64,000 nt of DNA from SLJN01 sp964505385 (GTDB taxonomy: Bacteria; Bacteroidota; Rhodothermia; Balneolales; Natronogracilivirgulaceae). Location: contig CAZDIA010000004.1 in assembly GCA_964505385.1 (NCBI GenBank), positions 54,079 through 118,078 of the forward strand, in the 5' to 3' direction. Numbering within the stretch: position 1 is the stretch's first letter; the number at the start of each line of letters is the position of its first letter. The notes under the pieces are model-generated. The model ran no database searches, was not told where the DNA came from, and saw nothing but the letters and a program-made list of their open reading frames with translations. Shown piece by piece: positions 1 to 8,998 of the stretch. The position numbers and the translations under genes are program-made.

Positions 1-508
1 GTCGCTTTCGTGAAATATTTACATCTTGCAGGTTGATATTCACCAGCTCTGAAAGACGTATGCCGCAACCATAGATCAACTCAAGAATTGCCAGATCCTG
101 CTTCCCCTGAGGAGTATCCGTTTCCACTGAATTCATCATAGTTTCCAAATCACGGATATCAGCGTATTTGGGAAGGCGCTGCTCTTTTTTGGGCACCATT
201 AACATTTGTGCAGGATTCTCATTAATAAAACCGCGTCGATAACAGTATCTGAAGTATGAACGTACAGCAGAGGCTTTACGTGACAGTGAGGTCTTTGAAT
301 ATTTTAAATCCATTAACTCTCCAAGCCAAAGCCGGATGGTTAATCTCGTAATATCCTCAGCTACTATATCTTGCGGATTAGTTTCAAACTGTTGTGAGCA
401 GAAAGTTAAAAACTGGCGAAGATCCGTTTCGTAAGATGTAAGAGTGTAGCCGGAAGCGTTGCGTTCGACTTTAAGGTAGTTCAGAAATTTGCGGACAAGT
501 TCATCCAT
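1..508 (-). CDS. Tyrosine site-specific recombinase, XerC/XerD type (N-terminal part, cut by window edge)
   Basis: Reading the complement from the ATG at 508 gives 169 open codons that run off the left edge. The protein starts MDELVRKFLNYLKVERNASG, which looks like the SAM-like core-binding domain of Xer recombinases (about residues 1-90). The start of the catalytic domain follows, with YGCGIRLSELVNI around 146-158; Arg151 fits the first catalytic arginine of the family. The remaining catalytic residues, including the tyrosine nucleophile, lie outside the window. Family knowledge: these enzymes resolve chromosome dimers at dif or act as phage or integron integrases. The plain N-terminus and ordinary surroundings favour a housekeeping Xer protein, but XerC and XerD cannot be told apart here. 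Confidence 0.88.
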   Translation of the reverse strand, partial: MDELVRKFLNYLKVERNASGYTLTSYETDLRQFLTFCSQQFETNPQDIVAEDITRLTIRLWLGELMDLKYSKTSLSRKASAVRSYFRYCYRRGFINENPAQMLMVPKKEQRLPKYADIRDLETMMNSVETDTPQGKQDLAILELIYGCGIRLSELVNINLQDVNISRKR

Positions 509-575
509 AGGCTACATCAACAATCAAAATGTATAACGATTGTTACTGGTTTTAGTGATGATTGTCAAGTATTAT

Positions 576-1772
576 TTATCGGATTTTTCGGTTTTTCCAG
601 CTCACACTCCTGTTTTGATAATAATCCTGAATCGTGATTACCGCAAGTCGTAAAAACCAGAGTACCGCAAGCGGTTGCATCCAGAAATCCCGAAGCGGCC
701 AGTTGAATATCAGGTTCAACATAGCACGGTGTAGAAAGATTAAAAAGATCGAGGGAATCAGAAAAATTGTAAGCGGCGGAGCTGTAAAAAAAGCAAACGG
801 CAGCATAAGCACAGGCAGCACATAAACCCAAAAATGGATCAGACCGACCAATGTAAAGGGAATTATGCTATAACCGAATCCGGCAAAAAAGTTTTTCCGG
901 AATCCTTCCAAAACCTCCCGTCCGGAAGTATACATCCGGCATGCAATGGTTCCATCTCCGGAAAACATTTTGAGTTTGTAGTTTTTCGCTCTCAATAAAC
1001 GTGAAAGAGCTAAGTCTTCAACTACTTCGCCTTTAACAGATTCGTGAGTGCCAATTCCATAATAACTATTGTGATGAAATACGATGCATTGTCCATTGGC
1101 CGCGGCAAATTTATCCTTGATTCGCGAATAGATAAATCCTGGCAGCCATCGTGGTTTGCGATAAACATAAGCGGCCGGCAGAAATGAAAGCAAGGCGTAA
1201 TAAATTGCAGGCACAGTTACCCGCTCCCAGAAGGTTTTGAGAATTTGTTCGGGCCACAAGGTTAATGCGTCTAAATCATCAGAATAGAATCCCTCTTCAA
1301 TTCTGGTCAAAAAACCAGGGTATGTTTTGCAATCTGCATCAATAAAAACCAAAAACTCGCCACTGGCGTGTTCTGCGAGCTGGCGGCAGGCCCAAGGTTT
1401 GCCAAGCCAGTCCGAAGGCCGATCTTTGCCGTTTATTAGTTTAAAATGATCGTATTTTTTTGTGTACTCACGAACAATTTCACCGGTACGATCCTCGGAT
1501 TGATCATCCAAAACAAGCACTTCATAAGATTGATGCTGTTGCCGGGCAAGTGACTCAAGGCAATGTGCGATGTTATGCTCTTCATTCCTTGCAGGAATAC
1601 AAACGGAAAAAATTAATGATTCAGATGAACTATCATCTACCGAATCATCGTCATTAGCAACGGGTAATGGCTGGAATTCCAGGAAATTCCAAAACAAAAC
1701 AAAGCTGACTCCAATGAGGAATAACACAGGAAAAATCGTAATAATCCACCAAAATAAATTTATCTCATCCAT
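576..1772 (-). CDS. Membrane-anchored family 2 glycosyltransferase (CrtQ/HpnB-like)
   Basis: A 398-residue protein. It has an N-terminal membrane segment (about 8-30), then a GT-A nucleotide-sugar transferase domain with IPARNEEHNI (59-69), LDDQSEDRT (88-96) and the metal-binding DAD motif (145-147). Hydrophobic segments follow at roughly 180-205, 305-345 and 365-390. GT2 enzymes with this layout act at the cytoplasmic face on lipid acceptors. The GKPWACRQLAEHASGEF and FIDADC pattern recalls the transferases annotated as 4,4'-diaponeurosporenoate glycosyltransferase (CrtQ) or hopanoid-associated HpnB. The acceptor cannot be read from the sequence. It lies 67 bp downstream of the xer-like gene on the same strand. 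No other carotenoid or hopanoid gene is adjacent; a CrtC-like gene lies about 43 kb away. Confidence 0.82.
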   Translation of the reverse strand: MDEINLFWWIITIFPVLFLIGVSFVLFWNFLEFQPLPVANDDDSVDDSSSESLIFSVCIPARNEEHNIAHCLESLARQQHQSYEVLVLDDQSEDRTGEIVREYTKKYDHFKLINGKDRPSDWLGKPWACRQLAEHASGEFLVFIDADCKTYPGFLTRIEEGFYSDDLDALTLWPEQILKTFWERVTVPAIYYALLSFLPAAYVYRKPRWLPGFIYSRIKDKFAAANGQCIVFHHNSYYGIGTHESVKGEVVEDLALSRLLRAKNYKLKMFSGDGTIACRMYTSGREVLEGFRKNFFAGFGYSIIPFTLVGLIHFWVYVLPVLMLPFAFFTAPPLTIFLIPSIFLIFLHRAMLNLIFNWPLRDFWMQPLAVLWFLRLAVITIQDYYQNRSVSWKNRKIR

Positions 1773-1964
1773 ACAATTGTTCTACATAAGGTGAATATTT
1801 AAAAGAATTTATGTTGTTTTTTATCATGTTGTGGCAAGAAATAATTACGGGTTGAAAAAAAACAAAAAATATTGATATTAGAACATGCATAATTAATGCC
1901 ACTAAAGAATAGTCATCTTTGGGCATGTATCAAGCAAACAAATAAACAATTCTATTATACAGTC

Positions 1965-2309
1965 ATGAGTCGTGAGCTGATCTATCACATCACAACACCT
2001 GATGAATGGGAAGAGGCGCAGGAAAACGGTGAGTACACCAACCCTTCACTTGAATCGGAGGGATTTATCCACTGCAGTACCCATTCCCAGGTTCTTGAAT
2101 CTGCTGACAATTTTTTCCCGAACAGGGATGAATTGTTAGTTCTCGAAATAGACCCTTCCTTACTTAGTAATCTTCTTCGATATGAAGATGTATACGGTGA
2201 AGGTCAAACATTCCCTCATATTTTCGGGGAAATCAACCTTGATGCCGTACGCAGAGTAATAAGTATAGCACGCAACTCAAACGGTAAATTTGAATGGAAT
2301 AAAGATTAA
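1965..2309 (+). CDS. DUF952 family protein
   Basis: A small protein of 114 residues beginning MSRELIYHITTPDEW. It carries the DUF952 hallmarks: the N-terminal IYHIT..eW stretch, the EGFIHCST motif (about 33-40) and a later acidic YEDVYGEGQTFPHIFGEI segment. The family is small, cytoplasmic and widespread; some members resemble ADP-ribosyltransferase-fold proteins, and no activity is established. I chose the ATG at 1965 because a longer reading from 1896 adds 23 residues with no family similarity. The gene stands alone and points towards serB, which is on the other strand. Confidence 0.8.
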   Translation: MSRELIYHITTPDEWEEAQENGEYTNPSLESEGFIHCSTHSQVLESADNFFPNRDELLVLEIDPSLLSNLLRYEDVYGEGQTFPHIFGEINLDAVRRVISIARNSNGKFEWNKD

Positions 2310-2346
2310 GATTAATATACATTAAAACAGATCAATCAGGATGATG

Positions 2347-3576
2347 TCACCCGCCCAGTTTTTCCCTGGTGATTTCACGGTCACGAACTCCGATTAAATA
2401 AAGGATGCCATCAAGGCCATTATATGAAATCGCCTGGGTGGTTTTTTCCTTAACAACGGGTTTGGCGTGAAATGCAATACCCAGACCGGCTTCATTCAGC
2501 ATGGGCACGTCGTTGGCACCGTCGCCCACGGCGATAACTTGCTGAAGCGCGATGTCTTCCTGAGATGCAATTTCTTTTAGCAGCTCGGCTTTCCGTTTGC
2601 CGTCTATGATTTCGCCGGTAACCTCACCGGTAACTTTGCCGTTTTTGATCGCAAGTTCATTGGCGTAGACATAGTCAATACCGAGCTTTTCCTGTAGTTT
2701 CCGTCCGAAATAGCTGAAACCGCCGGAGACAATGGCTGTCTTGTATCCCATACACCTAAGGGTAAAAATCAATCGCTCGGCCCCGTCATTGAGTGGTAGA
2801 TTATCTGCAATCTCCTCAAGCACATCATCGGAGAGGCCTTCGAGTAATTTTACCCGTTGGCGGAAGCTTTCGTTGAAATCAATTTCGCCTTGCATGGCAA
2901 GCTCGGTAATTTTTTCTACCTCTGTGCCTACACCGGCTGCCTTGGCAAGCTCATCAATAACTTCGGTTTTGATTAAGGTGGAATCCATATCAAAAACGAC
3001 CAGGCGCCTGTTGCGGCGAAACAAATCATCCTCCTGGAATGCTACATCCACTTCAAGTTGATTGCCGAGTTTAATTAGCTCGTGTTTCATTTTGGACGTA
3101 TTGTACGGCTGCCCCCTAAGGGAAAGTTCGACACATGCTCTGGCAGGGGAGTCTACTTTATCAAGCGGAATGCGCCCGGTGAGTCGCTCAATATTATCTA
3201 TATTTAAGCCGTGCCGAAATACTTCAGAGGCTAATTGCGAAATTTGATGCGCTTTCAATTTGCGGCCAAGCAGTGTGAGGATATAACGTGGTTTGCCCTG
3301 TCCATGAACCCATTTTTGATACTCTTCTTCGGATACCGGCTCGAACTTTAGGTGAAGATTGAGCTCGTGCGCTTTAAAAACAAAATCACGCATCACCGTA
3401 GAGGACTCTTTTTCGCCGGGTATCTCTATCAATATGCCAAGAGAAAGAGTATCGTGAATCACGGCCTGGCCCACATCCAGTATATTGACATTGTGTTGTC
3501 CCAGTTCCTCAGTAAGTGTGGCTGTTAACCCCGGCCGGTCTTCCCCGGAAATTGAAATCAGAATAATTTCCCTCAT
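2347..3576 (-). CDS. serB: Phosphoserine phosphatase with N-terminal ACT domains
   Basis: A 409-residue enzyme for the last step of serine synthesis: O-phosphoserine to serine plus phosphate, in the cytosol. Residues 1-80 (ISGEDRPGLTATLTEEL) form an ACT-type regulatory domain, and a second ACT-like segment covers about 95-180. The HAD phosphatase domain begins with the nucleophile motif FDMDST (195-200) and contains VSGGFSYF and the Mg-binding GDGANDVPML near 350. The length matches the two-ACT form known from actinobacteria and many Bacteroidota. ACT domains in this family usually sense amino acids, so feedback control by serine is plausible but not shown. glyA, which consumes serine, is elsewhere in the window. 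Confidence 0.95.
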   Translation of the reverse strand: MREIILISISGEDRPGLTATLTEELGQHNVNILDVGQAVIHDTLSLGILIEIPGEKESSTVMRDFVFKAHELNLHLKFEPVSEEEYQKWVHGQGKPRYILTLLGRKLKAHQISQLASEVFRHGLNIDNIERLTGRIPLDKVDSPARACVELSLRGQPYNTSKMKHELIKLGNQLEVDVAFQEDDLFRRNRRLVVFDMDSTLIKTEVIDELAKAAGVGTEVEKITELAMQGEIDFNESFRQRVKLLEGLSDDVLEEIADNLPLNDGAERLIFTLRCMGYKTAIVSGGFSYFGRKLQEKLGIDYVYANELAIKNGKVTGEVTGEIIDGKRKAELLKEIASQEDIALQQVIAVGDGANDVPMLNEAGLGIAFHAKPVVKEKTTQAISYNGLDGILYLIGVRDREITREKLGG

Positions 3577-3811
3577 GTAATCAGGTTAAATGTTTGGTTT
3601 TTGAATCAGTGTTTGTGCTAAAATATTTATCAAGTCTAAAGGAAGCGGGCAAACTTAAGGCTATTGGTCCGCGATACCAAGCTATTACATAGTTTTTACA
3701 TATGCCCGGACTTTTGTATTTTACTCTAACCGCAAGATACATTCATGAATACCGGCGTTACAGTTAGGTTTCAACCGTATATTGCGCAAAGTTATATAAT
3801 CCTACTTGTAC

Positions 3812-5839
3812 ATGAAAAAATTTGTCCTCAGGCGTGATTCTACTTCGGAGCAACGTCCGGCTTCTTACAAAATCCCATATGATGAAGTTCTGAACGAACG
3901 ACAGCTGGAAGCTGTGATGCATCAAAACGGGCCTGCTCTGGTAATTGCAGGGGCAGGGTCCGGCAAAACCCGCACGTTGATTTATCGCGTCGCCCGGTTA
4001 ATTGAGCACGGGGTCCCGCCTCAGCATATTCTGCTGCTGACCTTCACACGACGTGCCGCCCGTGAAATGATGGAGCGGGCGACGAATCTGCTTGATGATC
4101 GCTGCCGGAAAATTAACGGAGGTACATTTCACTTTTACTGCAACCGCCTGCTGCATCAATATGCAGAATCTATAGGTTACCCCGATAATTTTACTCTGTT
4201 GGGTGCATCCGATGCCGTGGATGTAATCGAATTGCTGCGCAATGACATAGATATTCCCAGACAGGGCAAAAGATTCCCCCGAAAAGGTACGATCTACAGT
4301 ATGATCAGCACGGCGGCCAATAAACAAAAATCTTTGCACGAAGTTGTTGACGAGGAGTACAGCCAGTTCCTGCATCATATCGATACCATTGAAGAAATCG
4401 CCCGGCGCTATCACGCCTACAAACGCCATAATCACGTCATGGATTTTGATGATCTACTCGTTGAAACATGCAATCTTTTGCGGGATAATCGAGAGCTCCG
4501 ACTGAAAACGGCCTCAGCCAACCGGTATATTCTGGTTGATGAATATCAGGATACCAATGCGCTGCAGGCTGAATTGGTACACCTGCTCTCCGACGGTCAC
4601 TCCAATATTATGGCAGTAGGGGATGATGCCCAGAGCATCTACTCATTCAGAGGTGCGAGTCATCGTAATATTTTAAATTTCCCTGAAGAATTTTCGGATT
4701 GCAGGGTGATTAAACTGGAAGAGAATTACCGTTCGACACAAAATATTCTGAATCTGGCTAATGCCGTCATTGCTCAGGCAAGAGAAAAATTTGAGAAAAA
4801 ACTGTTTACCCGCAGGAAGGAGGGTGAGTTGCCCGGACTGGTACGAGCACCTGATGAGCGGGATCAATCCCGGTTTGTTGCCCAGATGATTCTCAACAAA
4901 CGGGAAGAAGAGGTTGATCTGGGAGATATCGCGGTGTTATTCCGGAACGGTCGCGACTCGTATGATCTTGAGCTGGAGTTGAATCGCAAGAAAATCCCGT
5001 TTGTGAAATACGGCGGCCAAAAATTTACCGAAGCTGCTCATATAAAAGATGTGCTGGCTCATATTAAAGTAGTGGTTAATCCGTCGGATACCCTTTCCTG
5101 GAACCGAATTCTGTTGTTGCTCGATGGTATCGGTCCAAAAACTGCCCGTGATATAATTTCAAAATTATCAGATCAGGGTGGCAGGACAGAATTGGGTGGA
5201 ATATCGGGAATACCGGAAAAAGCTAAAACGTCATTGATGGGGTTAAGTTTGCTGCTTGCGGACCTCAAAAAACATGATTTCACGGTAAGTGAAGCAGTAG
5301 AACACGTTGTCAATTATTACAAACCCATATGCGAACGCCGGTTTGACGATCATCCCAAACGAATCAAAGATCTGGAGGCTTTTGTATCCCTGAGCCGGAA
5401 TTTTCGCTCATTTGATCATATGCTTGAGGATCTTACCCTTGACCCCATCGAGGCTACAGCGGTAGAAACCGAACCGGGTGTTAAGGATGAAAATCCGCTG
5501 GTTTTGAGTACTATCCACTCCGCCAAAGGATTGGAATGGCGAACGGTGTTTCTGATCCAGTGCCTCGATGGCATCATTCCTTCCGGTTATTCCCTTGAGG
5601 ATGAAGAACAGATTGATGAAGAGCTCAGATTGCTGTACGTGGCATGTACCCGGGCTGCCGATGAAATATTTATCTCATATCCTGTATTGCAGCAAAGCGC
5701 TCACGGCGATTATTTCAGCAATCCGTCACGATTTATACAGGACCTGGATTCAAAATTGATTGAAAACTGGGAGCTCGTTGAAGAGGGGCAGCAGGATGAA
5801 CTCGGGGAAGGCAGTGAGCCTCCGAAGCTGTCGGAGTAG
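3812..5839 (+). CDS. UvrD/PcrA/Rep-type superfamily 1 ATP-dependent DNA helicase
   Basis: A 3'-5' SF1A helicase of 675 residues from the ATG at 3812. A TTG two codons earlier would add only two residues. Visible motifs, in order: Q-motif LNERQLEAV (28-36), Walker A GAGSGKT (47-53), LTFTRRAAREM (Ia), the Walker B-like VDEYQDTN (about 245), GDDAQSIYSFRGA (III), LEENYRST (IV), STIHSAKGLEWRTVF (V) and LLYVACTRA (VI). The family acts in nucleotide excision repair, mismatch repair and clearing RecA or stalled replisomes. The protein is slightly shorter than UvrD of E. coli (720) and lacks a long C-terminal tail. It is monocistronic, preceded by 235 bp without a gene. Confidence 0.93.
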   Translation: MKKFVLRRDSTSEQRPASYKIPYDEVLNERQLEAVMHQNGPALVIAGAGSGKTRTLIYRVARLIEHGVPPQHILLLTFTRRAAREMMERATNLLDDRCRKINGGTFHFYCNRLLHQYAESIGYPDNFTLLGASDAVDVIELLRNDIDIPRQGKRFPRKGTIYSMISTAANKQKSLHEVVDEEYSQFLHHIDTIEEIARRYHAYKRHNHVMDFDDLLVETCNLLRDNRELRLKTASANRYILVDEYQDTNALQAELVHLLSDGHSNIMAVGDDAQSIYSFRGASHRNILNFPEEFSDCRVIKLEENYRSTQNILNLANAVIAQAREKFEKKLFTRRKEGELPGLVRAPDERDQSRFVAQMILNKREEEVDLGDIAVLFRNGRDSYDLELELNRKKIPFVKYGGQKFTEAAHIKDVLAHIKVVVNPSDTLSWNRILLLLDGIGPKTARDIISKLSDQGGRTELGGISGIPEKAKTSLMGLSLLLADLKKHDFTVSEAVEHVVNYYKPICERRFDDHPKRIKDLEAFVSLSRNFRSFDHMLEDLTLDPIEATAVETEPGVKDENPLVLSTIHSAKGLEWRTVFLIQCLDGIIPSGYSLEDEEQIDEELRLLYVACTRAADEIFISYPVLQQSAHGDYFSNPSRFIQDLDSKLIENWELVEEGQQDELGEGSEPPKLSE

Positions 5840-6185
5840 TTACGGATATGGATTTTTATCTCAGTTTCTTGACTTCTTTACATCTTGACATCTTTACCTC
5901 TTAACTTCTTTTAATCTTCAAAGCCAACTCATTCCCTCTTACCGGATCAGAACATCATTGAATGCTTATATACTAAGAAATTTCAAAAGTGGGAATTATA
6001 GAAAATTATTCGTACCTTATGAAGCTGTAATGGAAAAATCCATAACGCCTCTCTAAGCGATAGCAGGTTCCACGTATACTTATTCGGATATTTTGGTACC
6101 GGCCTTTTCAGCAATTTTGAGGCCGAATTAACTCAGCCGGCGCATAGGAAGTGAGCGGCGGCATCTAACTATACCAGAATATTAT
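5840..6185. other. Intergenic region with pyrimidine-rich repeat and long leader before the DEAD-box helicase gene
   Basis: No gene seen in these 346 bp. The first third (about 5865-5920) is a pyrimidine-rich run built from variants of CTTTACaTCTTgAC. It includes ACATCTTTACCTCTT at 5888-5902, which recurs exactly in reverse orientation at 19044-19058. The part just before the helicase start (about 6090-6160) is richer in G+C. It has short complementary arms such as GGCC at 6101 and GGCC at 6121, so a structured mRNA leader is possible. I see no confident promoter. Confidence 0.4.
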
Positions 6186-7775
6186 ATGAATACCATTTCT
6201 TTTTCAGAGCTTGGACTGCGTGCCGAGCTACTATCCGCTATATCCTCCATGGGCTTTGAAGCTCCTACTCCCGTTCAGCAGCAATGCATACCGGTAATTT
6301 TCGAAGGCCGGGATATAATGGGTCAGGCCCAGACCGGAACCGGCAAAACGGCGGCTTTCGGGTTGCCGCTCCTTCAAAACCTCGATCCGGATGCAAAAGG
6401 AGTTCAGACTCTGGTGATGTGCCCGACCCGCGAACTTGCCGTACAGGTAACCGGGGAATTGATGAAGCTGGGGAATAATGTCACGAATTTAAGTGTCGTA
6501 CCGGTTTATGGCGGTCAACCTATTGAAAGACAACTTAAGGCGCTAAAAAAAGGCGCGCAGGTTGTCGTGGGGACACCCGGAAGAGTGATCGACCATCTTA
6601 AGCGCGGTACTTTGCGATTGAATCAGTTGAAGATGGTTGTTCTTGATGAAGCTGATGAAATGTTGAATATGGGGTTCCGCGAGGATATCGAGAACATACT
6701 TTCTCATACGCATCAAGGCATCCAGACAGTGATGTTTTCGGCAACCAATACTCCGGCCATCCGCTCAATTATGAATAAGCAGATGACCAACCCGAAAATG
6801 ATCACGATTGACAAACAGGTAAGTTCCGATCCGGATATTGAGCAGTTTCTGGTTGAAGTTCGTGACTCAATGCGCCCGGAAGCTATCAGCCGCCTGATGG
6901 ACATAAATGATTATAAACTGGGATTGGTTTTCTGTAACACGAAGCGAACTTCAGATCAGCTTGTACAGGAGTTGCAGGCTCGCGGTTATGCTGCCGACGT
7001 AATTCACGGCGATATCACCCAATCCGGAAGAGATAAGGTGATGAAAAGATTTCGGCGCGGCGATCTCGATCTTTTGGTGGCTACTGATGTGGCTGCCCGG
7101 GGAATTGATGTGAGCAATGTGGATGTGGTATTTAATTATGATATCCCGCAGGATCCGGAATATTATGTTCATCGCATTGGCAGAACCGGGCGGGCCGGCA
7201 GAAGTGGATTTGCCTACACATTTTCAAGTGGAAAAAAGAAGAAGAATTTAAAATATATACAGCGGCAAAGCGGAGTTCAAATGCAATCTATTCCAATGCC
7301 GAGTATGAAAGAAGTGGAGGCCTCCCGTGCTGAAAATCTTTTGAATGAAGTTACAGATATTCTCGAAAGAGGCGGTCTCAAACCGTGGATCGAGCATATT
7401 GAGAAATTGGCGGAAACCGGTTTCTCACCTGCAGAAATTGCGGCAGCCTTTATGAAACTGCATACGGGGGGAGAAGATCAAAACAGCGAACCGGCTCCGA
7501 TACCTGCCGTATCAAACGGAAAAACTCACCATAAGACCGGCGAAAATATGACCAGTGTGCATTTCAGCATCGGCAAAAATAAAAAAGTGCATCCCGGTGA
7601 TCTTGTTGGCGCAATCGCCGGCGAAACGGGTGTGCCCGGTAAGTTGATAGGTGAAATAGAAATTTATTCAAACTACACCACAGTTGATGTACCTGCAGAT
7701 CGTGCAGATCATATAATGAAAGTGATGAACCGAAGTTCGATAAAAGGGAATAAAGTAAGAGTTAAAGGCTCCTGA
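6186..7775 (+). CDS. DEAD-box ATP-dependent RNA helicase with C-terminal DbpA-type RNA-binding domain
   Basis: A 529-residue RNA helicase. It has all core motifs: Q-motif PTPVQQQC (28-35), Walker A AQTGTGKT (48-55), PTRELAVQ, GTPGRVIDHL, DEAD (154-157), FSAT, VFCNTKRTSDQL, ATDVAARGID and HRIGRTGRAGR. About 460-529 resembles the RRM-like DbpA C-terminal domain (VHFSIGKNKKVHPGDLVGAI), which binds structured rRNA. Family role: ribosome assembly and RNA unwinding, often cold-induced (CsdA/DeaD, DbpA). An imperfect hairpin overlaps the stop codon. The gene is monocistronic with an unusually long upstream region. DeaD and DbpA cannot be separated from sequence alone. Confidence 0.94.
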   Translation: MNTISFSELGLRAELLSAISSMGFEAPTPVQQQCIPVIFEGRDIMGQAQTGTGKTAAFGLPLLQNLDPDAKGVQTLVMCPTRELAVQVTGELMKLGNNVTNLSVVPVYGGQPIERQLKALKKGAQVVVGTPGRVIDHLKRGTLRLNQLKMVVLDEADEMLNMGFREDIENILSHTHQGIQTVMFSATNTPAIRSIMNKQMTNPKMITIDKQVSSDPDIEQFLVEVRDSMRPEAISRLMDINDYKLGLVFCNTKRTSDQLVQELQARGYAADVIHGDITQSGRDKVMKRFRRGDLDLLVATDVAARGIDVSNVDVVFNYDIPQDPEYYVHRIGRTGRAGRSGFAYTFSSGKKKKNLKYIQRQSGVQMQSIPMPSMKEVEASRAENLLNEVTDILERGGLKPWIEHIEKLAETGFSPAEIAAAFMKLHTGGEDQNSEPAPIPAVSNGKTHHKTGENMTSVHFSIGKNKKVHPGDLVGAIAGETGVPGKLIGEIEIYSNYTTVDVPADRADHIMKVMNRSSIKGNKVRVKGS

Positions 7776-7795
7776 TGGAGCTTTAGCTTTTAATG
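7764..7795 (+). terminator. Possible intrinsic terminator overlapping the helicase stop codon
   Basis: AAAGGCTCC (7764-7772) and GGAGCTTT (7777-7784) can pair around a 4-base loop that contains the stop codon. AGCTTTTAA follows. The stem has a one-base bulge and the T-run is short. Confidence 0.4.
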
Positions 7796-7816
7796 ACAAA
7801 TATGCTTAGTTGAAAG

Positions 7817-8160
7817 TCAGGCTGTACTGAAGGCATTAATAGCTTTTTCTTGCGTTTTATAATTGTCAAAAACGGAAAACAGTTTGGTTACAATCAATAG
7901 GCTTTGAACCTGGTCGGTAGCCCCGCACAATTTCATGTCGTCGACGGCATTTCTCATAGATGTTAACCCCTGGATCATAATGCCTAAACCTGAGGAGTTC
8001 ATAAACTTCACTTTGCTAAGGTCAACAATTACATTCAATTTTTTTGCTTACAAGAACTTTAAGTTCTTCATTGAACTTGGCTGCATCAAGTCCTCCCATT
8101 ACATGGACCATTAGAGTAATGGCCACAAAGTTGTACCTTTTATCGATAATGTAGTGCTTA
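7817..8160 (-). pseudogene. STAS-domain anti-sigma-factor antagonist-like gene, broken
   Basis: The 3' part (7817-8038) encodes MNVIVDLSKVKFMNSSGLGI, a clear STAS domain with the conserved NSSGLG loop. Its serine is the usual phosphorylation site in SpoIIAA-like antagonists. The missing N-terminal half lies just upstream in another frame: complement of about 8038-8158 reads KHYIIDKRYNFVAITL and then GGLDAAKFNEELKVLVSKK. The two halves join if one base is removed from a run of seven A at about 8037-8045. The upstream frame has no ATG before the preceding stop, so the original start also seems lost. It is probably a pseudogene; a sequencing error in the homopolymer, or slippage there, are alternatives. 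Confidence 0.7.
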
Positions 8161-8264
8161 GTTTTTGAGATTTATAGCTGAATATTAGGAAGCACTTGTG
8201 TTTTGTGCACTTACTCAAGGTATAAAATGTATCTATTCAAATTAGAGTAAAAGTAAAAGAAGCA

Positions 8265-8283
8265 GTTTGTTTGTTTGTTTGTT
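8265..8283. repeat. GTTT microsatellite
   Basis: Four perfect copies of GTTT plus GTT, lying just downstream of the hemolysin III gene (3' side of its transcript). No coding role is apparent. Confidence 0.8.
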
Positions 8284-8323
8284 ATATACTCCGGTAAACA
8301 CGAAACATCGTCCGTCGAGGATC

Positions 8324-8998
8324 TTATCCAACATACATGTAGATTGCCCAGAAATGACAGAAACTTCCGACCATAACAAAAATATGCCAAATTTCATGAA
8401 AGCCAAATACTTCCGGTAATGGATCCGGTTTTTTGAGTCCGTAGATAACTGCACCAACAGTATAGGCGAGTCCGCCCATCAGAATCCACACTAAACCGCT
8501 AAGTGGTAGGTTTTCAGCCATTGTGGGAAAGGCGAGAATGCCGAGCCATCCCATACCAATATACATGGCTAATGATACCCAGGTTGGAGCGTTCATCCAG
8601 GAAAGTTTCATGATGATGCCGATCGCAGCGAGTGACCACATTATTATCAGCAGCGTCCAGCCGAACATTCCATCAAGTATGACCATACATATTGGAGTGT
8701 ACGTACCTGCGATGAGTACGTAAATCATCATATGGTCAAATTTGCGAAGAATCTTTAATCCTTTCTCTGAGGCTGGGATGAGATGATACAAACTACTGGC
8801 TGTATAAAGAAGGATGAGCGTTAATCCAAAAATAGTAAAGGCTGACAATACAATGCCGCTTTCTTTCATCAACCCGCGGTGAATCAAAAGTACCAGTCCG
8901 AATATGGAAAGCAATGCTGCAAGCAGATGCGTCAAACCACTCACGGGATCACGCAATCGTGAATATATATATCGAAACTTTGGCAAAATTAAACTCAT
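8324..8998 (-). CDS. Hemolysin III / TrhA family membrane protein
   Basis: A 224-residue protein with seven predicted membrane spans. The metal-site residues of the hemolysin III/PAQR superfamily are visible: SSLYHLIP (S...H), FDHMMIYVLIAGTYTP and FGFHEIWHIFV near the C-terminus (HxxxH). The bacterial members (YqfA/TrhA) are inner-membrane proteins. They are linked to membrane fluidity or energy homeostasis in some species, and the haemolysin label comes from an early Bacillus clone. Length matches the family. The broken STAS gene lies downstream and nothing supports an operon. Confidence 0.9.
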   Translation of the reverse strand: MSLILPKFRYIYSRLRDPVSGLTHLLAALLSIFGLVLLIHRGLMKESGIVLSAFTIFGLTLILLYTASSLYHLIPASEKGLKILRKFDHMMIYVLIAGTYTPICMVILDGMFGWTLLIIMWSLAAIGIIMKLSWMNAPTWVSLAMYIGMGWLGILAFPTMAENLPLSGLVWILMGGLAYTVGAVIYGLKKPDPLPEVFGFHEIWHIFVMVGSFCHFWAIYMYVG

